The notes beneath the pieces were generated by a model that was given only the letters and a program-made list of their open reading frames with translations, had not been told where the DNA came from and did no database searches. DNA of 15,729 bases from Treponema sp. GTDB lineage: Bacteria > Spirochaetota > Spirochaetia > Treponematales > Treponemataceae. Positions 1 through 7,386 of this stretch are shown here, in pieces. Where the stretch lies: contig JABUUX010000339.1 of the NCBI GenBank assembly GCA_021442965.1, forward strand, positions 1-15,729. The letters run 5' to 3'. Within the stretch, counting starts at the first letter, position 1. Every line of letters begins with the position of its first letter. Position numbers and translations under genes: made by a program.

Positions 1-24
1 ACGGTTTTGTCAGACATAGGGATT

Positions 25-1530
25 ATGAAAAATTATATCAGAAAATCAGGATTTTTGTTCGTTCTTTTTTGCTTGTTTAGTTTTAATTCATTTGCAAAGG
101 AAATAACTTTGGGTGGAAAAAACGGGTGGCCCGTGCTTGAAAGGGAAGAAAATATTTCCAAAGGAATTGGCAGGTTTGGGTATGAATGTATTGTCATAAA
201 ATCCAATACTTATGAAACAGATTCTGATACAGACCTGATAGTAAATTTTGAAAGTAAAAGTAATCCTGTAAAATATGGGGATTATAAAATAGAAAAAAAT
301 GAACTTCAAAATGTTACTGCTACTGAATTAGGGAAGGGAGCAGGCTTAAGCCGTGATACCGGAGGTCTTTCTCTTAAAGGTATGTCTGGAACAATGTTTG
401 GGACAGAAGGGCTTTGCGGATCTTTTTCTATTGAGTTCTGGCTTTGTCCTTCGTTAGCAGAAAATGGAGAAGTTATTTTTCAATGGCATTCTTCACGTAC
501 GGTAGATGCTTATCTTGTTTATCAGATGATAAATGCAACCTTTTCGGGAGGGCATCTTCAGTGGATGCTTTCCAATATTTTTGATTTTTCATATCGTGGT
601 TCTGAAGAAATAATTATGAACGGCTCCAGTACAATTATTCCAAATACTTGGAGTAATCATATTCTTAGTTATGATGCAGAAACAGGGCTTTTGGAATATC
701 TGGTAAACGGATATGTGGAAGACGTAAAGTATATTACTTCAACCGGCCATGAGGGCGGAGATGTTTCTCTTGTAATGCTTGGGGTTCCTGCCGGAATTGA
801 TCTTTGTTCACATTACACAGGAAAAATTGATGATTTTAGAATTCTAAAGCGTGCTTATGAAATTCCTGAATACCAGAATGCAGAAAATGCTGGTGGACTT
901 GAAAGAATGAAATATATCAGGTCAGGAGGATATTTCAGAAGCCGTCCGATTATGGTTAGTGCAGGTTCTGTGCTGGATTCTGTAAATGTGGAAATGGACG
1001 TGCCTTCACAAACTGCGGTAAATCTTTACGTGCGTTCTGGTGATAATCAATACAACTGGACAGATACATATCCTGAGTGGAAAGTTGTAGAAAATAGGGA
1101 AGATATAAAAGGGGTTTCAGGACTTTATTTCCAAATTGCAGCAGAAATCCTTCCGGATGGTAATGGGGCTGTTTCTCCAACAATTACCGAAATAAAAATT
1201 AATTACACTGAGCTCCCGGAACCTTTACCACCTTTCAGTCTTAAAGCCATAGCAGGAGACGGTTGTGTAACTCTTAAATGGAATTATTCTGTTGATGATA
1301 CTACCGGCGGATACTATGTTTATTATGGAAACAGACCGGGGGAATATTTGGGGCGCATAGCACTGGAAGGTGCTTCTCCAATAAATGCAGGAAATACAAC
1401 AAGTATTACTTTGACAGGTCTTGAAAACGGAACGATATATTATTTTGCGGTTGCTTCCTGGTCAAAGTACAATGAAAATGTGATTGGTGAATTGTCCCGT
1501 GAAGTATTTGCCAGACCAAAGCGCAGATAG
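25..1530 (+). CDS. Secreted LamG-like / fibronectin type III protein
   Basis: Exported protein of 501 aa, likely periplasmic or surface-located; function unknown. The ATG at 25 is preferred over the upstream TTG at 7 because it has an AGGG-like ribosome site just before it and opens a classic signal peptide: basic MKNYIRK, a hydrophobic core rich in F and L, and cleavage probably after Ala24 (NSFA|KE). I see no convincing lipobox. Residues ~113-278 resemble a LamG_3/concanavalin-A-like jelly roll, with the typical 'FSIEFWLCPS', 'WSNHILSYDAETGLLEYLVNG' region and closing 'GKIDDFRILKRA'. Residues ~400-497 form a fibronectin III-like domain ending in 'LTGLENGTIYYFAVASWS'. Such domains usually bind glycans or proteins; no catalytic motif is visible. 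The next gene starts 21 nt after the stop, so the two are probably cotranscribed. The promoter lies outside the window. Confidence 0.85.
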   Translation: MKNYIRKSGFLFVLFCLFSFNSFAKEITLGGKNGWPVLEREENISKGIGRFGYECIVIKSNTYETDSDTDLIVNFESKSNPVKYGDYKIEKNELQNVTATELGKGAGLSRDTGGLSLKGMSGTMFGTEGLCGSFSIEFWLCPSLAENGEVIFQWHSSRTVDAYLVYQMINATFSGGHLQWMLSNIFDFSYRGSEEIIMNGSSTIIPNTWSNHILSYDAETGLLEYLVNGYVEDVKYITSTGHEGGDVSLVMLGVPAGIDLCSHYTGKIDDFRILKRAYEIPEYQNAENAGGLERMKYIRSGGYFRSRPIMVSAGSVLDSVNVEMDVPSQTAVNLYVRSGDNQYNWTDTYPEWKVVENREDIKGVSGLYFQIAAEILPDGNGAVSPTITEIKINYTELPEPLPPFSLKAIAGDGCVTLKWNYSVDDTTGGYYVYYGNRPGEYLGRIALEGASPINAGNTTSITLTGLENGTIYYFAVASWSKYNENVIGELSREVFARPKRR

Positions 1531-1551
1531 TTTAGGGAAGAGGATAGATTT

Positions 1552-4392
1552 ATGGATAAGCTGATTTTAGACAGAGCACAGAGTGCTGTAATTGCCAGAG
1601 ATTTTGGTCTTGCTGCCAGACTTTATAAAACGCTTCTAAAAGCTGAACCAGATAACGCAGGAATTCTTAAGGCATTGGGTGAGCTTTATGTAAAAAGCGG
1701 AGAAGATGAAAAGGCAATTCCTTATTTTGAAAATATGCTGACTTTTGACTCTCATAATGTGGGAGCTATGAATAGTCTGGGAGGTATTTACCGTCGTCTT
1801 AAGCAGTACGAAAAAAGTATTGAAGTTTTGAATCGTGCACTGGATGAAAATATGATGACGGGGCTTGTGAACTATACCCTTGGTTTTACTTACAAGGATA
1901 TGGGAAATTACGACGATGCCATAGACTGTTTTGAAAATGTTGTAAGCCAGAATCCATCTGACGTTCTTGCATATAATCATTTGGGATCAATTTACGCAGC
2001 AAAAAAAGATTACGAAAAAGCCATTCAGTCATACAGGCGTGGACTTCAAAGTGACCCGAATCATCCTATCCTTCAGTATAATTTAGGACATGCCTACGAA
2101 GAACAAAAAAATTATCAGGAAGCCGTAAAATGTTATGAGATGGCTTTGAAGGCAAAGCCGGGCTGGATTGATGCTATCCGCGATAATGCAAATCTCCTTA
2201 TAAAATGTCAGAAAACAAGGCGAGCTTCAGAGCTCCTTCATAAATCTGTTCAGTTGTATCCGGGCAGTGCAGAACTTATAGACCTTCAAGGCCAGATAGA
2301 AATGGTAAGATACAATTACCCGGGCGCTCAAGGGTATTTTGAAAATGCAGAAAAACACGATCCTGAATCTGTAAAAATTCTTATGGATAAAGCTGAAAGT
2401 TATGAAAAGGAATATCGCATTGAAGAGGCTTATGGATTTGCTAATCAGGCTTATGAAATGGGTTTGAACAGCTCTGCACTAAAAAAACGATTTGTTCATA
2501 TTATGCTTTCTGCAAATGATTTAAAAAAGGCCGGTAATGTTCTTCAGGAACTTCATAAAGAAAATCCTTGTGATGTTCAGGTTTTAGATGAAATTGCACA
2601 GTACTATATTTTGCGCTCAGATGACAAAACTGCTGAAGAGAACTTTAATAAAATTACTGAACTTAATCCAAAATATCGTCACTTTTTACTGGAAGCAGCA
2701 CGCAGATACAGTCAGCTTGGTCTGGAAGAAAAGGCTATTGAATTCATAAATAAGTATATTTCTGTTCAGCCAAAGAATCCTGCAGCCTATAATCTTCAGG
2801 GACGTGTGTATGAAAGAAAGGGCGATTTAGAAAAGGCATCCCTTGCTTTGAAGAAGGCTATCAGTCTTAATATAGAAAATGTTTACGGCAGTTCCGAATG
2901 TGACAGAATTGAAACAAAAATAAGAAAGCAGAATGAAGCACTTGCAGAAGAAGCCTATAATGAAGAACAGGAAGCCATAAAAGAAGAGACAGTTATAGAA
3001 ACTCCTGTAGAAGAACCTCCTGAAAATTTTGATTTTGAACAGATGGGTGGGGATGAAAAAGATTCAGAAGTTGAAGAAGAAGAAGATGATATGTTCTCTA
3101 GTTTTGCAGACCTTTATGAAGATGAAGGTTTGAATGATTTTAAGGACATTTTGGATGATACAGATAAACTTTTGGAAGATGAAGTTGAAGAAGAAAAGAA
3201 ATTTGACTTTGAATCTGAAGAAGAGCCTGAGCCTGAGGTAGAAAAAGTTCCTGAACCTGTATCAGAAAAAAAAGAACCAGAAATTGAGGAGCCAAATTTC
3301 AATAGCGAGCCTGATTTTGATGACACCCCTGAACATATTCAGGATGATACTGCCAGCCGTCTAGCCGATGCTATGGAAGATCTTTCAGACAAAATGCAGG
3401 ATATGAATGACTGGGAGCCTCCTTATTCATCAAAAAATGATGAACCTGAATATGAACCGGAGCCTAAAACAAAGCCGCAAGAGTCCCGGCCGCAGGATGA
3501 TTATTCAGATTTCTTTCCTTCAAGAGAAGATTATAGGGACAGCCGTCGGGAAGAGCCAAGACCAAGGTCAGATCCTCGTTTAGAAGAAAAACTTGATGAC
3601 GCTGTAGAAAGTCTGGAAAGGGCAGTTTCCAAAGCAGAACGCAAGGCTAATGAAGCAATGAAAAAAGCAGAGGAAGCTGCAGAAAGAGCTGAAGAACTGG
3701 CAGAGCGTGCAGAGTCAGCACTGCAGAATTTGGAAGAGCCATTGGAACTTAACAAAAACAGTGAACCTGAGCCACCGGATTTAAGTTTCCCTGTAAAAGA
3801 GTCTGAAGAAAGTGACGCAGTAGATTTCCAGTCCCAGAATGAGCCTGATTTTTCTGAACCTGAATTTGAATATTCTTCGCACCCGGAAGATTCTTTCTTT
3901 ATGCCGTCAGAAGAAAATGCTATAAGTGAAACCTTTGACCAAACAGTAACAGAACCTGTTTCTGATGCATTAAAAGAAGCTGCTGATTTTCTTCCAAATA
4001 TTGTAAAGATGCTGGAAGATAAAGACTGTGCAAAAGAATACAGACAGGAACTGGAACTTTTTGAAAAACTTCGTAATTTAAGTAATTTCCTTCCACCAAA
4101 GCAGAGGGAAGAATTCCTTTCAAGTAAAACACGTCTTCTTATGGATTATGTAATTGGTAAGATGAGTGGTAAACCCGGACTTGTAAAAACTGTAGAAAAT
4201 CTTTTAAAATCCGGAATTCTTGATACTGAAGTAGATTATGAATCTTTGGAACGCGAAGCTTCTGCACTGACAGGTGATGAACTTATTACAAAAGTAATAA
4301 AAGACTTAAAGTATCTTACGGAAGAACTTACTGATAAAAATCTTGCAAAGGCTCTTCAAGACAGTGCAGACGATGTGCTTTCAAGAATGTAG
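1552..4392 (+). CDS. Large TPR protein with acidic linker and coiled coil
   Basis: Cytoplasmic-looking protein of 946 aa with no signal peptide; an AGAGGA ribosome site precedes the ATG. Residues ~1-470 are consecutive tetratricopeptide repeats (about ten to twelve), with the repeated pattern of 'A..Y..LG..Y...G....A...F..AL...P'. Residues ~484-663 are a long disordered linker dominated by Glu, Asp, Pro and Ser, with recurring EPEPE/PEFE-like strings. Residues ~678-735 form an Ala/Glu/Lys heptad coiled coil (KAERKANEAMKKAEEAAERAEE). Residues ~804-946 are a compact, leucine-rich C-terminal domain that I do not recognise. The architecture suggests a scaffold that binds partners through the TPRs, but no partner is identifiable beyond the cotranscribed secreted protein. 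The gene ends convergently with the peptidase gene on the other strand. Confidence 0.88.
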   Translation: MDKLILDRAQSAVIARDFGLAARLYKTLLKAEPDNAGILKALGELYVKSGEDEKAIPYFENMLTFDSHNVGAMNSLGGIYRRLKQYEKSIEVLNRALDENMMTGLVNYTLGFTYKDMGNYDDAIDCFENVVSQNPSDVLAYNHLGSIYAAKKDYEKAIQSYRRGLQSDPNHPILQYNLGHAYEEQKNYQEAVKCYEMALKAKPGWIDAIRDNANLLIKCQKTRRASELLHKSVQLYPGSAELIDLQGQIEMVRYNYPGAQGYFENAEKHDPESVKILMDKAESYEKEYRIEEAYGFANQAYEMGLNSSALKKRFVHIMLSANDLKKAGNVLQELHKENPCDVQVLDEIAQYYILRSDDKTAEENFNKITELNPKYRHFLLEAARRYSQLGLEEKAIEFINKYISVQPKNPAAYNLQGRVYERKGDLEKASLALKKAISLNIENVYGSSECDRIETKIRKQNEALAEEAYNEEQEAIKEETVIETPVEEPPENFDFEQMGGDEKDSEVEEEEDDMFSSFADLYEDEGLNDFKDILDDTDKLLEDEVEEEKKFDFESEEEPEPEVEKVPEPVSEKKEPEIEEPNFNSEPDFDDTPEHIQDDTASRLADAMEDLSDKMQDMNDWEPPYSSKNDEPEYEPEPKTKPQESRPQDDYSDFFPSREDYRDSRREEPRPRSDPRLEEKLDDAVESLERAVSKAERKANEAMKKAEEAAERAEELAERAESALQNLEEPLELNKNSEPEPPDLSFPVKESEESDAVDFQSQNEPDFSEPEFEYSSHPEDSFFMPSEENAISETFDQTVTEPVSDALKEAADFLPNIVKMLEDKDCAKEYRQELELFEKLRNLSNFLPPKQREEFLSSKTRLLMDYVIGKMSGKPGLVKTVENLLKSGILDTEVDYESLEREASALTGDELITKVIKDLKYLTEELTDKNLAKALQDSADDVLSRM

Positions 4393-4431
4393 TTTGAGGA
4401 TTCAGTTTTTTATCAACATGTCTCAGACTGA

Positions 4432-4486
4432 ATGAAGTTTTAGCTTTATGGAAGTCTAATGATTCTGGAATGACTTAAAACTTCAT
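4432..4486. terminator. Possible bidirectional terminator hairpin between convergent genes
   Basis: An 11-bp perfect inverted repeat, ATGAAGTTTTA at 4432-4442 and TAAAACTTCAT at 4476-4486, spans the stop codon of the minus-strand peptidase. A shorter inner stem (AAGTC 4452-4456 / GACTT 4472-4476) partly competes with it. A second weak pair, ATTCAGT 4400-4406 / ACTGAAT 4427-4433, lies just before. None is followed by a clean U-tract, so the terminator role is inferred from its position between convergent genes. Confidence 0.3.
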
Positions 4487-5594
4487 TTCCTGTTTCAGTA
4501 ATAAGAACATCGTTTTCAAGACGAGCGCCGCCCAGTTTTTCATCATAAAGACCAGGTTCGCAGGTAAGAATCATTCCAGGCTGGAATAAAAGTTTTTCGT
4601 CGTTCTTTGAACTTACCCTAGGATATTCATGAATTTCAAGACCTATCCCGTGTCCTAAAGTGTGCGGCATTTTTCTTTTTTCTGAAGCAAAAATTTTTTC
4701 TGCTTTGTCGCAGGCGGCTTTTATAGAGGCATTTGGTTTATAAAGTTTTAGACATTCAGAATATGCTTTTTCTACAAGAGCCAGCTGTTTTTCCTGTTCG
4801 TTAGAAAGCTTTCCTTTTGCAACAGTAACTGTGGTGTCACTGGTGTAACCTTCGTAAACAACTCCAAAGTCCAGAATAGAAAGCCCTTCTGCAGGCCATG
4901 CTCCGTTTGTGTACCCTGGGAAGGCGTGAATAGCAAAACTTCTTTCAGGACCTGCAGCTAAGGTGTCAAAGCCTGCTCTTTCACACCCGTTTATTCGAAG
5001 TTCTTTTTCAATAAGAAGGGCTACATCCATTTCGGTTTTTATTTTACCGGACTTAATCTGCTTTTCAATTTTATCGATTATTAAATCACCAACCCTACAG
5101 GCTTCTTTTGTACATTCTATTTCGTAAGAGTCTTTTATCATACGGCATTCAGTTACAAACTTATGAACCCCGTCTTCCCGGCATTTAAGTTCCCAGTCAT
5201 TCAGAGCATCCAGGTATCTTAGATAGTCAGGGTAGGTAAGGTTTGGCGGAAGTTCTGCCTTATTATTTTTTGAATGAGTTGTATTTTTAAGAACGTTTTT
5301 TATTGCTTCCAAAGCTTTGTTTTTGAATTTTGTAAAAGGAATCATTTTGTCTGAAACTGAAATTTTACCGGCAAGTATTTCATCCCACGGAATTAAAATG
5401 TCATACCCGTCAGAAAAAACAATCAGGACTGCATCACTTGTGTGACCGGTAAGATAACGGATTGCTGGTTCACGGTGTTCTTCACTGTCAATAAAAATTG
5501 CAGTTCCTATATCGTGCTGAACAAGATAGTCTGCAATTCGGTCAACTCTGGCTTTATAGATTTTTTTTAATTCATCCTTTGCGTGTTTTTTCAT
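4446..5594 (-). CDS. M24 metallopeptidase, Xaa-Pro aminopeptidase/dipeptidase-like
   Basis: Cytosolic 'pita-bread' peptidase of 382 aa, close to the usual size for Xaa-Pro dipeptidases and aminopeptidases (PepQ/PepP type), which remove or split N-terminal residues next to proline. An N-terminal creatinase-like domain (~1-150) precedes the catalytic domain. All five dinuclear metal ligands are visible: Asp242 (ILDFG), Asp253 (YTSDTT, the normal spacing of 11), His315 (LGHGIG), Glu346 (TCEPGLY) and Glu360 (RLENDV). The proton-shuttling His223 is in 'IHAFPG'. It should therefore be active. The exact specificity (dipeptidase or aminopeptidase) cannot be read from sequence. It follows murJ with only 8 nt between them, and its ribosome site (AGGGA) lies in the end of murJ, so the two are cotranscribed; no functional link between them is evident. 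Confidence 0.9.
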   Translation of the reverse strand: MKKHAKDELKKIYKARVDRIADYLVQHDIGTAIFIDSEEHREPAIRYLTGHTSDAVLIVFSDGYDILIPWDEILAGKISVSDKMIPFTKFKNKALEAIKNVLKNTTHSKNNKAELPPNLTYPDYLRYLDALNDWELKCREDGVHKFVTECRMIKDSYEIECTKEACRVGDLIIDKIEKQIKSGKIKTEMDVALLIEKELRINGCERAGFDTLAAGPERSFAIHAFPGYTNGAWPAEGLSILDFGVVYEGYTSDTTVTVAKGKLSNEQEKQLALVEKAYSECLKLYKPNASIKAACDKAEKIFASEKRKMPHTLGHGIGLEIHEYPRVSSKNDEKLLFQPGMILTCEPGLYDEKLGGARLENDVLITETGNEVLSHSRIIRLP

Positions 5595-5602
5595 AATTGT
5601 CC

Positions 5603-7303
5603 CTACTTTTTTATTTTTTTTATAAGTGCTTTTGTAGATTTATCTCCGGTAAGGATGAGAAGTCCCACTCCAATTACTGCAAAAATTACAGCACTGATTA
5701 TAACCGGAAGTCCGTAACTGATAATTCTATTGTGGCCTTCAAAAAGCTTTAAAAGAACCGGGCGCAGGAAGAAAATAGGAATTGCCGCTACAAGAGAGAA
5801 CAAAACAATTTTCAGAATATACAGCCCAAGGTCTTTTATAAGTTTTTTTACATTGAATGATTCCATTTTTGTCATAAAGATAAAAAGAAAAATTGTATTT
5901 GCCATACTTGCCAAACTTAAAGCCAGAGCAATTCCGTCACCTTTCATAGGGAATGCAAGAGCAATGGCAAAAATGATGTTACAGATAAAACTGATTATTC
6001 CTGCTAAAGTTGGAAGTTTTGTATTTTGCTGTGCATAAAAAGCCGGAGCAATTATTCTGTTCAGAGCAATAAAAAGAAGCCCTGCAATATGCCAGCGGAA
6101 GGCTCCCAAAGTGAGCTTTACAGATTCATCACTAAAGTTATTGGTTTTATATAGAAGACTGATAAGTTCTTTTCCTGTAACCAGTGAATAAAAAGTTACG
6201 GGAATTGAAATCATGGTGATTATCTTTACTGCCTGGATAAGCATTGAATTAAAATTATCCCAATCCTTTTTATTTGCAAAACCTGAAAGGTCCGGAAGAA
6301 TTACTGTGCTTATAGAAACTGCAAAAATCCCAAGAATAAGTTCCTGAAGTCTAAGGGAATACTGCAGACTTGAAGCAATGCCGGTTCCCATTCTATTTGC
6401 TAAAGCTGTAGAAACAACATCATTCACCTGGTATGCTGCCATTCCAATAATTGTTGGAAGGATAAGGCGGAGTACAGTTTTTGTTCCCGGGTTGGAAAAT
6501 GTTTTTTTGAGTGTAGTAAATGTTATTTTCCAGCCTGTTTTTCTTATGAACGGCCACTGGAACAGAGCCTGTACACATCCGCCGCTTACAACTCCAATGG
6601 ACATTGCCCGAGCCGGATTTTCTGTATAAGGAGCCAGAAGATATGTAGCACCAATTACAATTCCGTTAAAAAGAACCGGGGTAAAGCCGCTTGGTGCAAA
6701 AATACCGCATCCATTTAAAATCCCCTGGAACAGAGCCGCAATGGAAATAACCATAAGATACGGCCACATAATTCTGGTAAGCAGAGTAATTTCATCTTTT
6801 TTTGTAAGCCAGTCCGATAAAGCCTGTTGAAACCCCTGAGCCTCTGCGTCTACAGGTTTTTTACAAAAGATGGCAGAAAGAAATGGGGAAATTAGAATTC
6901 CCAGTGCCACAACAATTGCTGTAGAAAATGAAATAAGTGTAAAGGTAGCAGAAAGAAATTCCTGGGTCTTTTTTTTGTTTTCAGGAGTATTTTCTTCCGA
7001 AAGATATTTTTTGAACGTTGGGATAAAAGCTACAGAAATACTGTTTTCTGCAAAAAGGCGCCGTAAAAGATTTGGAATCATAAAAGCCGTTGTAAAGGCA
7101 TCTGCAAACATACTGGTTCCCAAAAAGGCTGCCTTAGTCATTTCTCTAAGCAGTCCCATAATTCTGGAAGCAAAAGTCAGCAGAGAAAGGGAAATTCCCG
7201 ATTTTATGAGACGTTTATTATTTTTTTGTTCCGATTTTTCCATTGAAAGAGATTTTTCAGACGCTGTTTTTGAAGTTTCTGATTCTGAATTTAATTGAGA
7301 CAT
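5603..7303 (-). CDS. murJ: MurJ (MviN) lipid II flippase
   Basis: Polytopic inner-membrane protein of 566 aa from the MOP superfamily that flips lipid II across the membrane for peptidoglycan synthesis. About 14 hydrophobic segments run through the protein. Family hallmarks are clear: 'ASRIMGLLRE' (Arg47 and Arg53, equivalent to the essential E. coli Arg18 and Arg24), 'PNLLRRLFAE' (Arg81, equivalent to Arg52) and the 'LRLQELILGIFAVSISTVILP' region of TM7-8. The N-terminus carries a ~30-residue Ser/Lys/Glu-rich cytoplasmic extension before TM1, longer than in E. coli. The ATG at 7303 is chosen; a GTG at 7321 and an ATG at 7243 are alternatives. None of these has a good Shine-Dalgarno sequence, and a promoter placed just upstream suggests a leaderless message. 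It heads a two-gene unit with the peptidase. Confidence 0.93.
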   Translation of the reverse strand: MSQLNSESETSKTASEKSLSMEKSEQKNNKRLIKSGISLSLLTFASRIMGLLREMTKAAFLGTSMFADAFTTAFMIPNLLRRLFAENSISVAFIPTFKKYLSEENTPENKKKTQEFLSATFTLISFSTAIVVALGILISPFLSAIFCKKPVDAEAQGFQQALSDWLTKKDEITLLTRIMWPYLMVISIAALFQGILNGCGIFAPSGFTPVLFNGIVIGATYLLAPYTENPARAMSIGVVSGGCVQALFQWPFIRKTGWKITFTTLKKTFSNPGTKTVLRLILPTIIGMAAYQVNDVVSTALANRMGTGIASSLQYSLRLQELILGIFAVSISTVILPDLSGFANKKDWDNFNSMLIQAVKIITMISIPVTFYSLVTGKELISLLYKTNNFSDESVKLTLGAFRWHIAGLLFIALNRIIAPAFYAQQNTKLPTLAGIISFICNIIFAIALAFPMKGDGIALALSLASMANTIFLFIFMTKMESFNVKKLIKDLGLYILKIVLFSLVAAIPIFFLRPVLLKLFEGHNRIISYGLPVIISAVIFAVIGVGLLILTGDKSTKALIKKIKK

Positions 7304-7309
7304 AGAGTC

Positions 7310-7338
7310 AGTATATCTCACACAATAATTTTAGACAA
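7310..7338 (-). promoter_or_regulatory. Promoter of murJ-peptidase unit
   Basis: Reading the minus strand, TTGTCT (7338-7333) and TATACT (7315-7310) are separated by 17 nt, a good sigma70-like match. Only 6 nt separate the -10 box from the murJ ATG at 7303, so transcription would begin at or very near the start codon. The -35 box is the complement of the one used by the divergent cyclase promoter. Confidence 0.5.
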
Positions 7339-7360
7339 TTTAGAATTTTTGCCTTATAAT
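7332..7360 (+). promoter_or_regulatory. Promoter of the cyclase operon
   Basis: TAGACA (7332-7337) and a perfect TATAAT (7355-7360) are separated by 17 nt, matching five of six and six of six positions of the sigma70 consensus. The predicted start near 7367 leaves a ~20-nt leader with an AGGAT ribosome site at 7376-7380 before the ATG at 7387. Confidence 0.65.
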
Positions 7361-7386
7361 TATATAACTATATTCAGGATGTTCTA

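Noticed and set aside
3114..3755. Serine-rich minus-strand ORFs opposite the TPR gene
   Set aside because: They are antisense translations of the Glu-rich linker and coiled coil, where GAA/GAG codons read as Ser/Phe/Leu; no start signals are present.
5730..7298. Plus-strand ORFs of up to 142 aa opposite murJ
   Set aside because: They are shadows of the conserved murJ reading frame and lack ribosome sites.
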